Shown: in pieces, positions 1 through 10,264 of the stretch
Position numbering within the stretch: position 1 is the first letter of the stretch
Layout: each line of letters begins with the position of its first letter
Assembly (NCBI GenBank): GCA_030041475.1
Contig: JASHNU010000086.1
Location: forward strand, 62,001-126,000
Origin: Candidatus Sulfotelmatobacter sp.
GTDB lineage: Bacteria; Acidobacteriota; Terriglobia; Terriglobales; Acidobacteriaceae
DNA: 64,000 nucleotides
Direction: 5' to 3'
The notes under the pieces: model-generated
Databases searched by the model: none
Seen by the model: only the letters and a program-made list of their open reading frames with translations
Told to the model about the DNA's origin: nothing
Position numbers and translations under genes: made by a program

Positions 1-138
1 GTCCTTCATTTTCGTTCCGGCGCTCTCGGATTTCTTCTCTGTACTGCCGGCGGCGGCTGTTCCGGTATTTTGCGCAAGCACAAACGGCGCGCACGCCATC
101 AACGCTCCTACAAGTATTGCCGCAAATTTCGTCTTCAT
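1..138 (-). CDS. Secreted protein, N-terminal fragment (runs off window left edge)
   Basis: Reverse strand reads MKTKFAAILVGALMACAPFVLAQNTGTAAAGSTEKKSESAGTKMKD, a typical signal peptide, preceded by GGAGGA RBS-like sequence. Confidence 0.6.
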   Translation of the reverse strand, partial: MKTKFAAILVGALMACAPFVLAQNTGTAAAGSTEKKSESAGTKMKD

Positions 139-222
139 AGTTCCTCCTCAGGGATTGCTACGTGTGTGATGCGAGTATGCAACATACCTCGCCCCAGCGC
201 AAATCTCTGCCTCACGCTGAAC

Positions 223-759
223 TCAGCTCTCGTTCTCCAGCGCGCCCAGCGTCTCTTCATCCACCTCCCACTTTTTCAGGATCGTCAGGATGGTTTTCGT
301 GCCGAACCCGGCCCGCACCAGCTGACGGAATATGCGCGCCGCCTGCTTCCGATCCTTCGGCTTCTCCAGCCGCTTCCGCCGCAGATATTCTCGCGCCTGC
401 TTCTCCTCATTCACGCCCTGAAAAGCCGCGACCACCGCCTTTTCGATAACCTCGCCGTGCACGCCCTTGGCCTTCAGGTCGGTGATCACCCGCATGCGAC
501 CGTAACGCTGATTGTCGCGCCGCAACGAAGAATAAGCCGCCGCGTACTGCGAATCGTTCAAGTACCCGTGGTCTTTCAGACGACGGATGACCAGTTCCAG
601 AAGCGTCTGCCCATATTCCGACTCAGCATCTTCCACCCGCGCCCGCATCATGCGCTTCAATTCCGCCACCGTTCGCATGCGCCGCGCCAGCGCGTCTACG
701 GCATACTCATACAACTCGTCTTCGGAGTAGGGCTTTTTCTTTGGACGCGAAAACGCCAT
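223..759 (-). CDS. recX: RecX family regulatory protein
   Basis: 178 aa; small basic helical protein with RecX-type repeats (LELVIRRLKDHGYLNDSQYAAAY...RYGRMRVITDLKAKGV). Confidence 0.85.
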   Translation of the reverse strand: MAFSRPKKKPYSEDELYEYAVDALARRMRTVAELKRMMRARVEDAESEYGQTLLELVIRRLKDHGYLNDSQYAAAYSSLRRDNQRYGRMRVITDLKAKGVHGEVIEKAVVAAFQGVNEEKQAREYLRRKRLEKPKDRKQAARIFRQLVRAGFGTKTILTILKKWEVDEETLGALENES

Positions 760-841
760 GCGCTAAAGATAGCGCACAGAAGTCCCGAGTTGCGAGTCCC
801 GAGCGGCGAGGAAATCAAGAACAAGACGGCGACTCACGCCC

Positions 842-872
842 AAAAAAAAGAGGGCGCGCTGCGAGCGCGCCC
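842..872 (-). terminator. Rho-independent terminator downstream of pilT
   Basis: GGGCGCGC-TGCGA-GCGCGCCC perfect 8-bp stem followed on the minus strand by TCTTTTTTTT. Confidence 0.8.
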
Positions 873-951
873 ATTGCAAGGAGGACAACACTTTGAAGGC
901 GAATCTAAACTTTACTGCCGAATCCCGGCCTAGGGCCTTGATCTTTGATCC

Positions 952-2076
952 CTACCGTCCGCCAAAACCGGCCGACTGCATCGACTGCCGCGAAATGTCC
1001 GATGTCGACGCGATACCCTGCATACGCAGCTTGAAGTCGTCGGCGTTCGACGCGTTTTCGAGAGCGGTTTCGTAATTGACCAGGCCGGCCTGGAACAAAT
1101 CCCACAACGACTGGTCGAACGTCTGCATGCCGTATTGCGAAGTGCCGGCCGCAATCGCATCGCGGATCGACCGCGTTTTTTCCGGCACCAGCACGCATTC
1201 GCGGATGTAAGCGGTATTGATCATCACTTCTACAGCTGGCACGCGCCCCTCAGTATCGCAGCGCCGGACTAATCTTTGGCTAATGATGGCTCTCATCACT
1301 GCCGCCAGCTGCATGCGAATCTGCTTCTGTTCCGGCGGAGGGAAAATCGAAATCACGCGGTTGATGGTTTCCACCGCATCCAGCGTATGCAGTGTCGAGA
1401 ACACCATGTGGCCGGTTTCGGCCGCATGCAGTGCCGTCTGAATCGTTTCCAGATCTCGCATTTCGCCCACCAGAATCACGTCCGGATCCTGACGCAGCGA
1501 GGCGCGGAGCGCAGTCGCAAACGAGGGTGTATCCACGCCCACCTCGCGCTGGTTCACGTATCCCTTTTTATCGCGGTGCAGAAATTCGATCGGATCTTCG
1601 ATCGTAATGATGTGTTCGGCGCGCGACGCATTCACGCGGTCCACCATCGCAGCCAGCGTCGTCGACTTGCCGGATCCGGTCACGCCCGTCACCAGCACCA
1701 GCCCGCGCGGCATGTCGCAAATCTGCTCCACCACTTTGGGCAGGAACAATTCGTCGAGCGCGCGAATCTTGGTCGGAATGACGCGCAGCACCAACCCCAC
1801 GTTTCCGCGTTGCTGGAAAATGTTCACACGGAAGCGGCCCAGGCCGGCCACGCCGTACGCCATGTCGATTTCGGTAGTCTCTTTGAATTTCTGCTTCTGC
1901 CGCGCCGACATCATGCTGAACGCCATGTTCAGCATGTCTTCGGCCGAGATGCGCGGTTGGTCGGTCAGCGGCACCAGATCGCCGTCAATGCGCAGGTGCG
2001 GATAGTTCCCCACCTTCAGGTGCAAATCGCTGGCTCGCCGTTCCGTCGCTATCCGAAGCAGATCGTCAATGTTCAT
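952..2076 (-). CDS. pilT: Type IV pilus twitching motility ATPase PilT
   Basis: 374 aa; Walker A GVTGSGKSTT, DPIEFLHRDKKGYVNQREVG, Asp box and HTLDAVETINRV typical of PilT. Confidence 0.95.
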   Translation of the reverse strand: MNIDDLLRIATERRASDLHLKVGNYPHLRIDGDLVPLTDQPRISAEDMLNMAFSMMSARQKQKFKETTEIDMAYGVAGLGRFRVNIFQQRGNVGLVLRVIPTKIRALDELFLPKVVEQICDMPRGLVLVTGVTGSGKSTTLAAMVDRVNASRAEHIITIEDPIEFLHRDKKGYVNQREVGVDTPSFATALRASLRQDPDVILVGEMRDLETIQTALHAAETGHMVFSTLHTLDAVETINRVISIFPPPEQKQIRMQLAAVMRAIISQRLVRRCDTEGRVPAVEVMINTAYIRECVLVPEKTRSIRDAIAAGTSQYGMQTFDQSLWDLFQAGLVNYETALENASNADDFKLRMQGIASTSDISRQSMQSAGFGGR

Positions 2077-2419
2077 TGTCGAGTTTTGTCCCTTGGGAGG
2101 TCTGCCGGACGGTCCGGGAAGGGCATGGCTTTAGCCGTGCCGCTGCCAGCCCTGTTGTTTCGCGGCTTTAGCCGCTGGGACCCGAACCATCTCACAGTCT
2201 TCTTTGATCATCGCCCGAACCGTCACGTTCCCCAAGATGACCTAAGTAACGGCTTCCACCGGCGGCAGGACTACTCCCTGCGTGTGCTCTCTGGGAACCG
2301 CGACCCGGCACGGCGTCATTCCGGGGCCCCCGCGCTTTCATCGAGGAGATTCGCGGAACTCAAATTGAGCCGCCGGCGAACGGCCCCACTCATTGACTTG
2401 CCCTTCGATCTTGCCTACC

Positions 2420-5104
2420 ATGACGTGGCCCATGATCGGCCGCACGATTTCGCACTACCACATCCTCGAAAAGCTCGGCGGCGGAGGTATGGGCATCGTG
2501 TATAAGGCCGAAGACACGCGCCTGCACCGCATCGTCGCTCTGAAATTTCTCCCCGAAGACACGGCTCAGGACGCCGCTGCCCTCGAGCGTTTCCGCCGCG
2601 AAGCCCAGGCCGCGTCCTCGTTGAACCACCCCAACATCTGCACGATTTACGACATCGGCGAAGAGGACGGCTCCGCCTACATCGTCATGGAGTTTATCGA
2701 CGGCCAGACGCTGAAGCACCGCATTATGGGTAAGCCCATGCGACTCGGCGAGCTTCTCGACGTGGCCATCGCCATCGCCGACGCTTTGGCTGCCGCGCAT
2801 GCCCGCGGCATCGTGCATCGCGACATCAAACCCGCGAACATTTTCATCAGCCGCACCGGGCAGACCAAGGTTCTCGATTTCGGCCTCGCTAAATACACCG
2901 CCGAGCAGCATCACGGGCGCGACAATGGCCAGACCAGTTCCATGCCCACCGCCGCCGATCCGCTGGTGCTTACCAGCCCCGGTACCGCAGTCGGCACCGT
3001 CGCCTACATGTCGCCCGAGCAGGCCATGGGCGAAGAACTCGACGGCCGCACCGATCTGTTCTCTCTCGGCATCGTCCTCTACGAAATGGCCACCGGCCGC
3101 ATGCCGTTTTCCGGTAACACCACGGCCGCGGTTTTCGACGCCATTCTGCATCGCACTCCCACGGCCGCGATCAAGCTGAATGGCCAGTTGCCTCCGCGCC
3201 TGGAAACCATCCTCGAAAAAGCTCTCGAAAAGGATCCGAAGCTGCGTTACCAGGCCGCATCCGATTTCCGCGTGGACTTGCAGCGCCTCAAGCGCGAATC
3301 GGACTCACACGCAGCGGCGCAGCCGCTCGAAGCCGAACCGCAAGCCGCGCCTTCCGGCTCCTCCTCTTCGGTCGCTGTTCACGCTGGAACTGCGCCAGCA
3401 ATAGCGCCGCCTTCAACGAAAAAGACCTGGATTCCGCTCGCCGCACTTAGCCTGATTGCCCTGGTCCTCATCGCCGCCGCCTACTTCGCCGGCGAACGCG
3501 AAGGCCTCTCGCACAGCATCACTCCACCCACCTACCGCCAACTCACCTTCCGTGGTGGGACCATCCGCATGGCCCGCTTCGCTCCCGACGGCAAGACCAT
3601 CGTTTACAGCGCTGCCTGGGAAGGCAATCCCGTCGAGCTCTACCTCACCAATCCCCAGAGCCCCGAATCGCGGCCCTACGGGCTGCCCAAGGCCGAAGTG
3701 CTTTCCATCTCCAAAGACGGAGAAATCGCCGTCCTCCTCAACAGCCACAACGTCGATCCCTACATCAACGTCGGCACGCTCGGCCGCGTTCCTCTCGGCG
3801 GCGGCGCGCCCCGCGAAGTCCTCGAAAATGTGGAGTGGGCTGACTGGTCGCCCGATGGCGCCAATTTCGCCGTGGTTCGCCAGCTGGCTGGCCAGAGCCG
3901 CGTGGAATTTCCCATCGGAAAGGTTCTCTACCAGACCGGCGGCTGGATCAGTCATGCGCGCATTTCGCCCGATGGACAAAGGGTCGCCTTCATCGAACAT
4001 CCCGTTCGCCGCGACGATGCCGGCGTTATCGCGGTCGTCGATCTTGCCGGCAATAAGAAAACTCTCTCCACCGGCTGGGAGACTGCCTGGGGCCTCGGTT
4101 GGTCGCCGAAGGGTGACGAGATCTGGTTTTCCAGTACCCGGCTTGGATACGGCCGTTATCTCTCGTCTGTAACTTTGTCGGGCAAAGAACGGCTCCTCGC
4201 CCGCGAGCCCGGCACGCTCACGCTCCAGGATGTCGCTCGCGATGGCCGCCTGCTGGTTACGCGTGACGTCCCCCGCGTCGGCATGGTTGGCGGCACACAA
4301 GGCAGTTCCAAGGAGCGCGATCTGTCCTGGATGGATTGGTCCGCGCCCAAAGATCTGTCCGCCGACGGCAAAACTCTCTTGTTCGGCGAGTCAGGGGAAG
4401 GCGGAGGCGAAAATTACACCGTTTATGTGCGTGAAACGGATGGTTCTCCCGCCATCCGGTTAGGCGAGGGCACAGGCTTGGCGCTCTCTGCCGACAAAAA
4501 ATGGGCGATCTCCGGCCTGCCCAAGCCGCCCATCCAGCTTTTTCTGCTCCCCACCGGGGCGGGAGAATCGCGGACTCTCACCCATGACAATATCAATCAT
4601 GTGTGGGTTCGCTGGTTTCCCGACGGCCAGCGAATTTTGTTCGCCGGCGATGAGCCCGGCAAAGGCACCCGCCTTTATATCCAGGACATCAACGGCGGCG
4701 CGGCCCGGCCCATTAGCAGTGAAGGCGTCAACGCGAGCCTGTTTTCCATTTCGCCCGATGGCAAGCAGGTCGTTATGGTCCCGCCCGATCAGAAACCAGC
4801 TTTGCTCCCCATTGAAGGTGGCGACCCGCGCACCATCCCCGGCCTCGATGTCGGCGACGCTCCCATCTGCTGGTCCGCCGACGGCCGTTCGATTTTCGTC
4901 TACCATCTCGGCGAAGTCCCGGCTCGCGTCTTTAAATTCGACCTCGCCACTGGCCACAAGCAACCGTGGAAGGATCTCCTTCCTCCCGACGTCTCCGGCG
5001 TCACCGACGTCAGCGCCATCTTCATCACTCCCGACGGCCAGAACTACGTCTACGAGTACGGCCGCACACTTTCCGATCTCTATCTCGTCAACGACGTGAA
5101 GTAG
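2420..5104 (+). CDS. Serine/threonine protein kinase with C-terminal TolB/WD40-like beta-propeller
   Basis: ORF opens at 2393, likely start 2420 or 2432; LGGGGMGIVYKAED, IVHRDIKPANIF, VLDFGLAK kinase motifs, single TM (WIPLAALSLIALVLIAAAYFAG), repeated SPDG-type propeller blades. Confidence 0.9.
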   Translation: MTWPMIGRTISHYHILEKLGGGGMGIVYKAEDTRLHRIVALKFLPEDTAQDAAALERFRREAQAASSLNHPNICTIYDIGEEDGSAYIVMEFIDGQTLKHRIMGKPMRLGELLDVAIAIADALAAAHARGIVHRDIKPANIFISRTGQTKVLDFGLAKYTAEQHHGRDNGQTSSMPTAADPLVLTSPGTAVGTVAYMSPEQAMGEELDGRTDLFSLGIVLYEMATGRMPFSGNTTAAVFDAILHRTPTAAIKLNGQLPPRLETILEKALEKDPKLRYQAASDFRVDLQRLKRESDSHAAAQPLEAEPQAAPSGSSSSVAVHAGTAPAIAPPSTKKTWIPLAALSLIALVLIAAAYFAGEREGLSHSITPPTYRQLTFRGGTIRMARFAPDGKTIVYSAAWEGNPVELYLTNPQSPESRPYGLPKAEVLSISKDGEIAVLLNSHNVDPYINVGTLGRVPLGGGAPREVLENVEWADWSPDGANFAVVRQLAGQSRVEFPIGKVLYQTGGWISHARISPDGQRVAFIEHPVRRDDAGVIAVVDLAGNKKTLSTGWETAWGLGWSPKGDEIWFSSTRLGYGRYLSSVTLSGKERLLAREPGTLTLQDVARDGRLLVTRDVPRVGMVGGTQGSSKERDLSWMDWSAPKDLSADGKTLLFGESGEGGGENYTVYVRETDGSPAIRLGEGTGLALSADKKWAISGLPKPPIQLFLLPTGAGESRTLTHDNINHVWVRWFPDGQRILFAGDEPGKGTRLYIQDINGGAARPISSEGVNASLFSISPDGKQVVMVPPDQKPALLPIEGGDPRTIPGLDVGDAPICWSADGRSIFVYHLGEVPARVFKFDLATGHKQPWKDLLPPDVSGVTDVSAIFITPDGQNYVYEYGRTLSDLYLVNDVK

Positions 5105-5162
5105 TGCGACGTGACTTAGGACGGCTCATGCAGGAGCGTCTTACCGCTATAATTGCCCCCGC

Positions 5163-7877
5163 ATGCCCTTAACGTCTGGCACAAAGCTCGGCCCTTACGA
5201 AATCCAGTCCCAACTCGGCGCTGGCGGTATGGGCGAAGTCTACCGCGCCCGCGACACCCGCCTCGAACGCACCGTCGCCATCAAGGTCCTGGCCTCGCAT
5301 CTTTCTTCGTCGCCAGAACTCAGGCAGCGCATGGAACGCGAGGCCCGTTCCATCTCATCGCTGAACCATCCTCATATCTGCCACCTCTACGACATCGGTT
5401 CGCAGAACGGCGCCGACTACCTGGTCATGGAGTTCCTCGAGGGCGAGACGCTTGCCGAGCGCCTGCGCAAAGGCACGCTGCCGATGAACGAAATTCTCAA
5501 GATCGGCATCGCCATCGCCGAAGCGCTGGCTGTAGCTCACCGCCAGGGCATCGTGCACCGCGATCTCAAGCCGGGCAACGTCATGCTGACTCCGGGCGGT
5601 GCCAAGCTGATGGACTTCGGCCTCGCCAAACCGCTGGGCGTCGCCAGCGCAAGTTCCACCTCAGCGCCACCATCGTTCACCGCGGCCGCCACCCTCAGCG
5701 GCCCCAGCCCGCTCAGCCCGCTCACTACCGCCGGCACAATCATTGGCACCATCCAGTACATGGCGCCCGAGCAGATCGAAGGCAAAGAAGCCGACGCCCG
5801 CTCCGACATCTTCGCCTTCGGCGCCGTGCTCTACGAAATGGGAGCCGGCAAGCGTCCCTTCGAAGGCAAGAGCCAGATTTCGCTCGCCTCCTCGATTCTC
5901 GAGAAAGACCCCGAGCCAATCCGCACGCTCAAGCCGCAAACTCCGGCCGCCTTCGAACATGTGGTCACGACCTGCCTCCAGAAGAATCCCGACGACCGCT
6001 ACCTCGCTGCCCACGACATCAAGCTCGAACTGCAATGGATTGCCGCAGAAAAGGTCGCCACAGAAAAGATCGCCGTAGAAAAGCCCTCATCAGACGCGCC
6101 CGCCGACGCCGCTGCATCTCCACTCGCCCCAGCACGCCGCCCGCTCGCATGGATGTTTGCCATCGTCGCCGGCCTTCTGCTCGGCGCCATGGCTGGATTC
6201 CTTCTGCACCGCACTCCCTCGGCGCACTCCATTCGCACCGTCATCGATCCTCCGCCCAACAGCTTGTTTCGCCTCTCAGACGACAATGCCGGACCGCCCG
6301 TTCTTTCTCCTGACGGCACCACCATCGCATTTACAGCCACAGGCTCGGGCGGCAAAGTTCAGATTTGGGTTCGCCCCATGAATTCACTCGAAGCGCACTC
6401 CCTGCCCGGAACCGATGACGCAATCTTTCCGTTCTGGTCGCCCGACAGCCGCGCGCTAGGCTTCTTCGCCGACGCCAAGGTGAAGACCATTGAGTTGAAT
6501 GGGGGCTCGTCCACTGTCGTCTGTGACGCGCCCCTCGGCCGCGGTGGAGCGTGGGGCGCCAATGGGGTCATAGTGTTCTCAGCGGGGCCAATCTCTCCCA
6601 TCCTGCAGGTCAATGCCAGTGGTGGAACTCCAACGGCCGTAACCAGGATTGACCTGGCGCAACATTCTTCCCATCGCTGGCCCTTCTTTCTTCCGGACGG
6701 CAAGCACTTTCTTTACTTGGCCATGAACCACGATGCGGCCAGGTCCGCGAGCGACGCGGTCTACTATGCATCGCTCGACGGCCGCGAGAACCGTCTCCTT
6801 TTACGCACGCAGGCCAATGCCATTTACGCCGACGGGTTCCTGCTCTTTGCTCAGCACGATCAGTTGATGGCCCAGCCCTTCGATCCTTCGAGTGGAAAGC
6901 TGAGTGGAGAACCTCAAAGGGTCGCAGTGGGCGTGATGAACGATCTCACCACCTGGCACATGGACGCTTCCGCATCCGATAACGGATTGCTCGCTTTCGG
7001 CAGTGGAGGACTTGGCGAGTTACAGCTAATCTGGGTGGACCGGACCGGCAGACAGTCCGCCGTTGCCGCCGACAAGCTCACCAATCTGCAATACGCATCG
7101 CTTTCGCCGCAGGGCGACCGAGTTGCGCTCCAGATTGACACCGGGATTAATGACATCTGGGTTCTGGATTTGGCGCGGGGCGTCCGCACCCGCCTGACTT
7201 TCGGACCCGTCACGAACGCCTCGCCCGTTTGGTCGCCCGATGGCAAATGGATCGCCTACTTCTCCTTCCGCGACAGCAAATACAACCTGTACCGTAAACC
7301 CTCCGACGGCAGTGGCGCAGAAGAACTTCTTGTTTCCGATGACAACCAAACCATTTATGCGAACGATTGGTCGCATGATGGCAAGACCCTGATCTACCAG
7401 CGCGGTCTCGCCGGAGAAGGCAACGAGATTTGGGCCTTGCCGCTCGAAGGCGAACGCAAGCCGCGAATGCTGGTATCGAAGGGCAGTGTTGGACGCCTGT
7501 CGCCCGACGGCCGCTGGCTCGCCTATCAGTCGTTGGAATCCGGCGTTCCCGAGATCTTCGTGGTAGCCGCCGACGGGCGGCAAGGCAAGTGGCAAGTTAC
7601 GCCCAATGGTGGGCAATGGCCGCAGTGGAGCCACGACGGCAAAGAGCTTTTGTACTTCGACCTGCCTTCGAATATCGTCTCGGTCCCGGTGAAGGAAATC
7701 GGTGGGGTCCTCCAGTTCGGCGCTCCGCAAATCCTGGTCAATCGCTGGACCATCCTTACCGTGCCCTTCTTCGACATCTCCAACGACGGCCAGAAACTCC
7801 TGCTCGAACGCCTCTCCCAGCAGGTCAGCCAATCGGTCACAGTCGTCACCAACTTTACCGAAGGCCTCCAGAAATAA
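5163..7877 (+). CDS. Serine/threonine protein kinase with C-terminal TolB-like beta-propeller (tandem paralog)
   Basis: 904 aa; LGAGGMGEVYRARD, IVHRDLKPGNVML, LMDFGLAK, TM segment, repeated WSPDGK blades. Confidence 0.92.
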   Translation: MPLTSGTKLGPYEIQSQLGAGGMGEVYRARDTRLERTVAIKVLASHLSSSPELRQRMEREARSISSLNHPHICHLYDIGSQNGADYLVMEFLEGETLAERLRKGTLPMNEILKIGIAIAEALAVAHRQGIVHRDLKPGNVMLTPGGAKLMDFGLAKPLGVASASSTSAPPSFTAAATLSGPSPLSPLTTAGTIIGTIQYMAPEQIEGKEADARSDIFAFGAVLYEMGAGKRPFEGKSQISLASSILEKDPEPIRTLKPQTPAAFEHVVTTCLQKNPDDRYLAAHDIKLELQWIAAEKVATEKIAVEKPSSDAPADAAASPLAPARRPLAWMFAIVAGLLLGAMAGFLLHRTPSAHSIRTVIDPPPNSLFRLSDDNAGPPVLSPDGTTIAFTATGSGGKVQIWVRPMNSLEAHSLPGTDDAIFPFWSPDSRALGFFADAKVKTIELNGGSSTVVCDAPLGRGGAWGANGVIVFSAGPISPILQVNASGGTPTAVTRIDLAQHSSHRWPFFLPDGKHFLYLAMNHDAARSASDAVYYASLDGRENRLLLRTQANAIYADGFLLFAQHDQLMAQPFDPSSGKLSGEPQRVAVGVMNDLTTWHMDASASDNGLLAFGSGGLGELQLIWVDRTGRQSAVAADKLTNLQYASLSPQGDRVALQIDTGINDIWVLDLARGVRTRLTFGPVTNASPVWSPDGKWIAYFSFRDSKYNLYRKPSDGSGAEELLVSDDNQTIYANDWSHDGKTLIYQRGLAGEGNEIWALPLEGERKPRMLVSKGSVGRLSPDGRWLAYQSLESGVPEIFVVAADGRQGKWQVTPNGGQWPQWSHDGKELLYFDLPSNIVSVPVKEIGGVLQFGAPQILVNRWTILTVPFFDISNDGQKLLLERLSQQVSQSVTVVTNFTEGLQK

Positions 7878-8034
7878 ACGGATTTGAAAGGACACCGCTC
7901 TCGGCCGCCGAGTAGCACGAACCACATCCGGTTTGTGTTGCCGGTTGATGAACCTGAGTCCAGTTCTCGGGAATCACCGCCATCATCGGCCGAAATCCTG
8001 AGCTTGTCTAAGGACCCTGTCCCTACCCCGCTCC

Positions 8035-8214
8035 TTATCGGTCCAACTCCTCAATCGCCGTCATAAACTCCTGCTCCGCCTTTCTCATCCGGGCCAGCAG
8101 CCGGCGATGCTGATCCCGGTCAATCGGCTTCGCTTTTTCGATGTACGTCAGCAGTGCCTCCTTGGCCGCATTCATCTTCGCTTCAGCCGATTCGACCTTT
8201 TCCGGGCTGCTCAT
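8035..8214 (-). CDS. Small hypothetical protein (59 aa)
   Basis: MSSPEKVESAEAKMNAAKEALLTYIEKAKPIDRDQHRRLLARMRKAEQEFMTAIEELDR with upstream GGGAG RBS-like sequence; read manually, not in the ORF track because it is below 60 aa. Confidence 0.55.
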   Translation of the reverse strand: MSSPEKVESAEAKMNAAKEALLTYIEKAKPIDRDQHRRLLARMRKAEQEFMTAIEELDR

Positions 8215-8289
8215 GAGACTCCCTCCTCCGTCGTCCCAAAAATGAAAGCCGCCCCGCAGGGCGGCGCTGCCACATCGACGCTCATCAAT

Positions 8290-8826
8290 CTATGCAGCAG
8301 TTTCTTCAACCGCGGGCGGCACGAACGGCTCATCATAGCTGCCGCCGTAGATCGAAGGCACCTTCGATCCCATGGGCCGCAGATACGTTGCCAGCGCGCC
8401 GCGATGATGAATGTTGTGATTGTTGAGAAAGCTGAGATACAGCACCGAAGGGAAGTTGAACAGGCCTACAAAATTGATGGGCGTGAGCAGTTGCTCGGCT
8501 GACATTTTCTCCAGTCGCGCCAGCGCGCGCTGCAGGTTCTGGTCGTACCACGCAACGATGTCCGCGATCGTAGCTGGCATTTCGGGTGACTCGCCTGTCA
8601 TGTCAAACTTCAGATTGGCAACGCTTTCAGCGAAGTGCACGTCGCTGGTGGCAATGTGCCAAGCCAGGTCTTTGGCCGTCCGCGCATTCGGATCCGGACG
8701 GTAATCCGACCTTGCTTCGGGCACAGCCTGCATTACCTTCTTGGTGATTTCCGCTTCGCGCTTGACGCCATCTACCATCATGTCGCGATAGGTGACGACA
8801 AATTCAGGAGTCAGGCCTTGAGACAT
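8290..8826 (-). CDS. DinB family protein
   Basis: 178 aa; KDLAWHIATSDVHFAESV and FLNNHNIHHRGALATYLRPMGSKVPSIYG are typical DinB/YfiT metal-binding helices. Confidence 0.85.
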   Translation of the reverse strand: MSQGLTPEFVVTYRDMMVDGVKREAEITKKVMQAVPEARSDYRPDPNARTAKDLAWHIATSDVHFAESVANLKFDMTGESPEMPATIADIVAWYDQNLQRALARLEKMSAEQLLTPINFVGLFNFPSVLYLSFLNNHNIHHRGALATYLRPMGSKVPSIYGGSYDEPFVPPAVEETAA

Positions 8827-8971
8827 AGTTTTCTCCTTGAGGGTGTTCTGTTTCGTTCAGACAAACCGTGAAAAGGGGAGCTTGGTCGGCCGAAAAGTCC
8901 TGCGCCCAGCGCATAGATGACGTGCGCAACCGAGCCGTCGCAATTATACTGCGCCGCCCCGACGTTGTGGA

Positions 8972-9916
8972 TTACACCGTGACCGGCTGCTTCGCCCGCA
9001 CCGGCACCGGCGTGAGCCAGCCGTGCCGGTCAGCCTTCTCGCCTCGCACCAGCGCGTAGAACTCCTTCTGCAGCGCCTTCGTGACCGGCCCCGTCACACC
9101 CTTGCCGACTTTGATCTTGTCCACGGTGCGAATCGGCGTGACCTCTGCCGCCGTGCCGGTGAAGAATGCTTCGTCGGCCAAATAGAGCATCTCGCGCGGA
9201 ATCATCTGCTCCATGATCGGAATGTTCAGGTCGCGCGCCAGCTGCAAAATCGAGTCGCGTGTGATGCCCGGCAGCACGGAGTTCCCCAGCGGCGCCGTGA
9301 TCAGTTTGCCCTGGTGCACGATGAACAGGTTCTCGCCCGAGCCTTCGCTCACGTATCCGTTCACGTCGAGCGCGATGCCTTCGACGTAGCCGTTGACGAT
9401 GGCCTCCATCTTGATGAGCTGCGAGTTCATGTAGTTCGCGCCCGCCTTCGCCATGGCCGGCAGCGTGTTCGGCGCGAGGCGCGTCCACGACGAGACGCAC
9501 ACGTCGCAGCCTTCCGTTTCGCCGCCCAGGTACTTGCCCCATGGATAGTTGATGATGTAGACCTCAGTCGGCGAGTTGAAGGGGTTCACGCCCGCCTCGC
9601 CGTATCCCCTGAGGATGACCGGGCGCACGTAGCACGGCCACACGCCGTTGTGGCCGACGGTTTCGAGCATGCCGTGGACGATTTCGTCGCGCGTGAAGGG
9701 AACCTCAATGCGATAGACCTTGGCCGAATTGATGAGCCGCTCGATGTGTTCCTGAGCGCGAAAGATGGCCGGGCCGCTGGGAGGCGCGTAGCAGCGGATG
9801 CCTTCGAAGACCGAAGAGCCATAGTGGATGACGTGCGACATCACGTGGATGGTCGCGTCGTCCCAGTTGATGAGCTTGCCGTTGTGCCAGATCTTTTCGG
9901 TCTTCTGGATGGCCAT
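8972..9916 (-). CDS. ilvE: Branched-chain amino acid aminotransferase
   Basis: ORF to 9952, likely start MAIQKTEKIWHNGKLINWDDATIHVMSH at 9916; class IV aminotransferase motifs (FEGIRCY, GSGENLFIV, EVTPIRTVD). Confidence 0.93.
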   Translation of the reverse strand: MAIQKTEKIWHNGKLINWDDATIHVMSHVIHYGSSVFEGIRCYAPPSGPAIFRAQEHIERLINSAKVYRIEVPFTRDEIVHGMLETVGHNGVWPCYVRPVILRGYGEAGVNPFNSPTEVYIINYPWGKYLGGETEGCDVCVSSWTRLAPNTLPAMAKAGANYMNSQLIKMEAIVNGYVEGIALDVNGYVSEGSGENLFIVHQGKLITAPLGNSVLPGITRDSILQLARDLNIPIMEQMIPREMLYLADEAFFTGTAAEVTPIRTVDKIKVGKGVTGPVTKALQKEFYALVRGEKADRHGWLTPVPVRAKQPVTV

Positions 9917-10098
9917 CGAGACTCCTTGTTGGATGCGACGTGCTCCAGACATTATAGCCGAGGCTCATGTGGGGACAGCCGCCCTCGTTAGCCTGCCCTG
10001 AGCGACCCGAGGGACGAGGGGAGTCGAACGGGTCGGGCGGCCCGGCGGTATCGGGCCGCGGGTGGCGGCCGGTAAGTGCTTCAAAATCAATGGCGGCG

Positions 10099-10150
10099 TG
10101 TTCCTGCAGGAACATAAGTGGGGTTTGCGAGGAATGTTCCTTCAGGAACA
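10099..10150. promoter_or_regulatory. Pair of 16-bp palindromes, possible operator sites
   Basis: TGTTCCTGCAGGAACA (10099-10114, perfect) and TGTTCCTTCAGGAACA (10135-10150, 7-bp arms), centres 36 bp apart. Confidence 0.4.
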
Positions 10151-10264
10151 CTCTTACAGACGTGGTTATACATACAATAATGTACATAGACACGTGGATT
10201 GCTGGCTTGCCATGTCGCCGGGCGGGTGGGGACGGAAGATCCGCCGCGTGCACCATGGGCTGGA

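Noticed and set aside
1276-2505. 409-aa + strand ORF antisense to pilT
   Set aside because: High-GC shadow ORF; His/Arg-rich low-information translation with no family features while pilT on the opposite strand is unambiguous.
3413-4300. 295-aa antisense ORF in the first kinase gene
   Set aside because: Mirror frame of the propeller region; no recognisable domain.
5153-6313. 386-aa ORF overlapping the second kinase in another frame
   Set aside because: Arg/Pro-rich shadow frame of a clear kinase gene.
9023-9991. 322-aa ORF antisense to ilvE
   Set aside because: Shadow frame; ilvE is clear on the minus strand.
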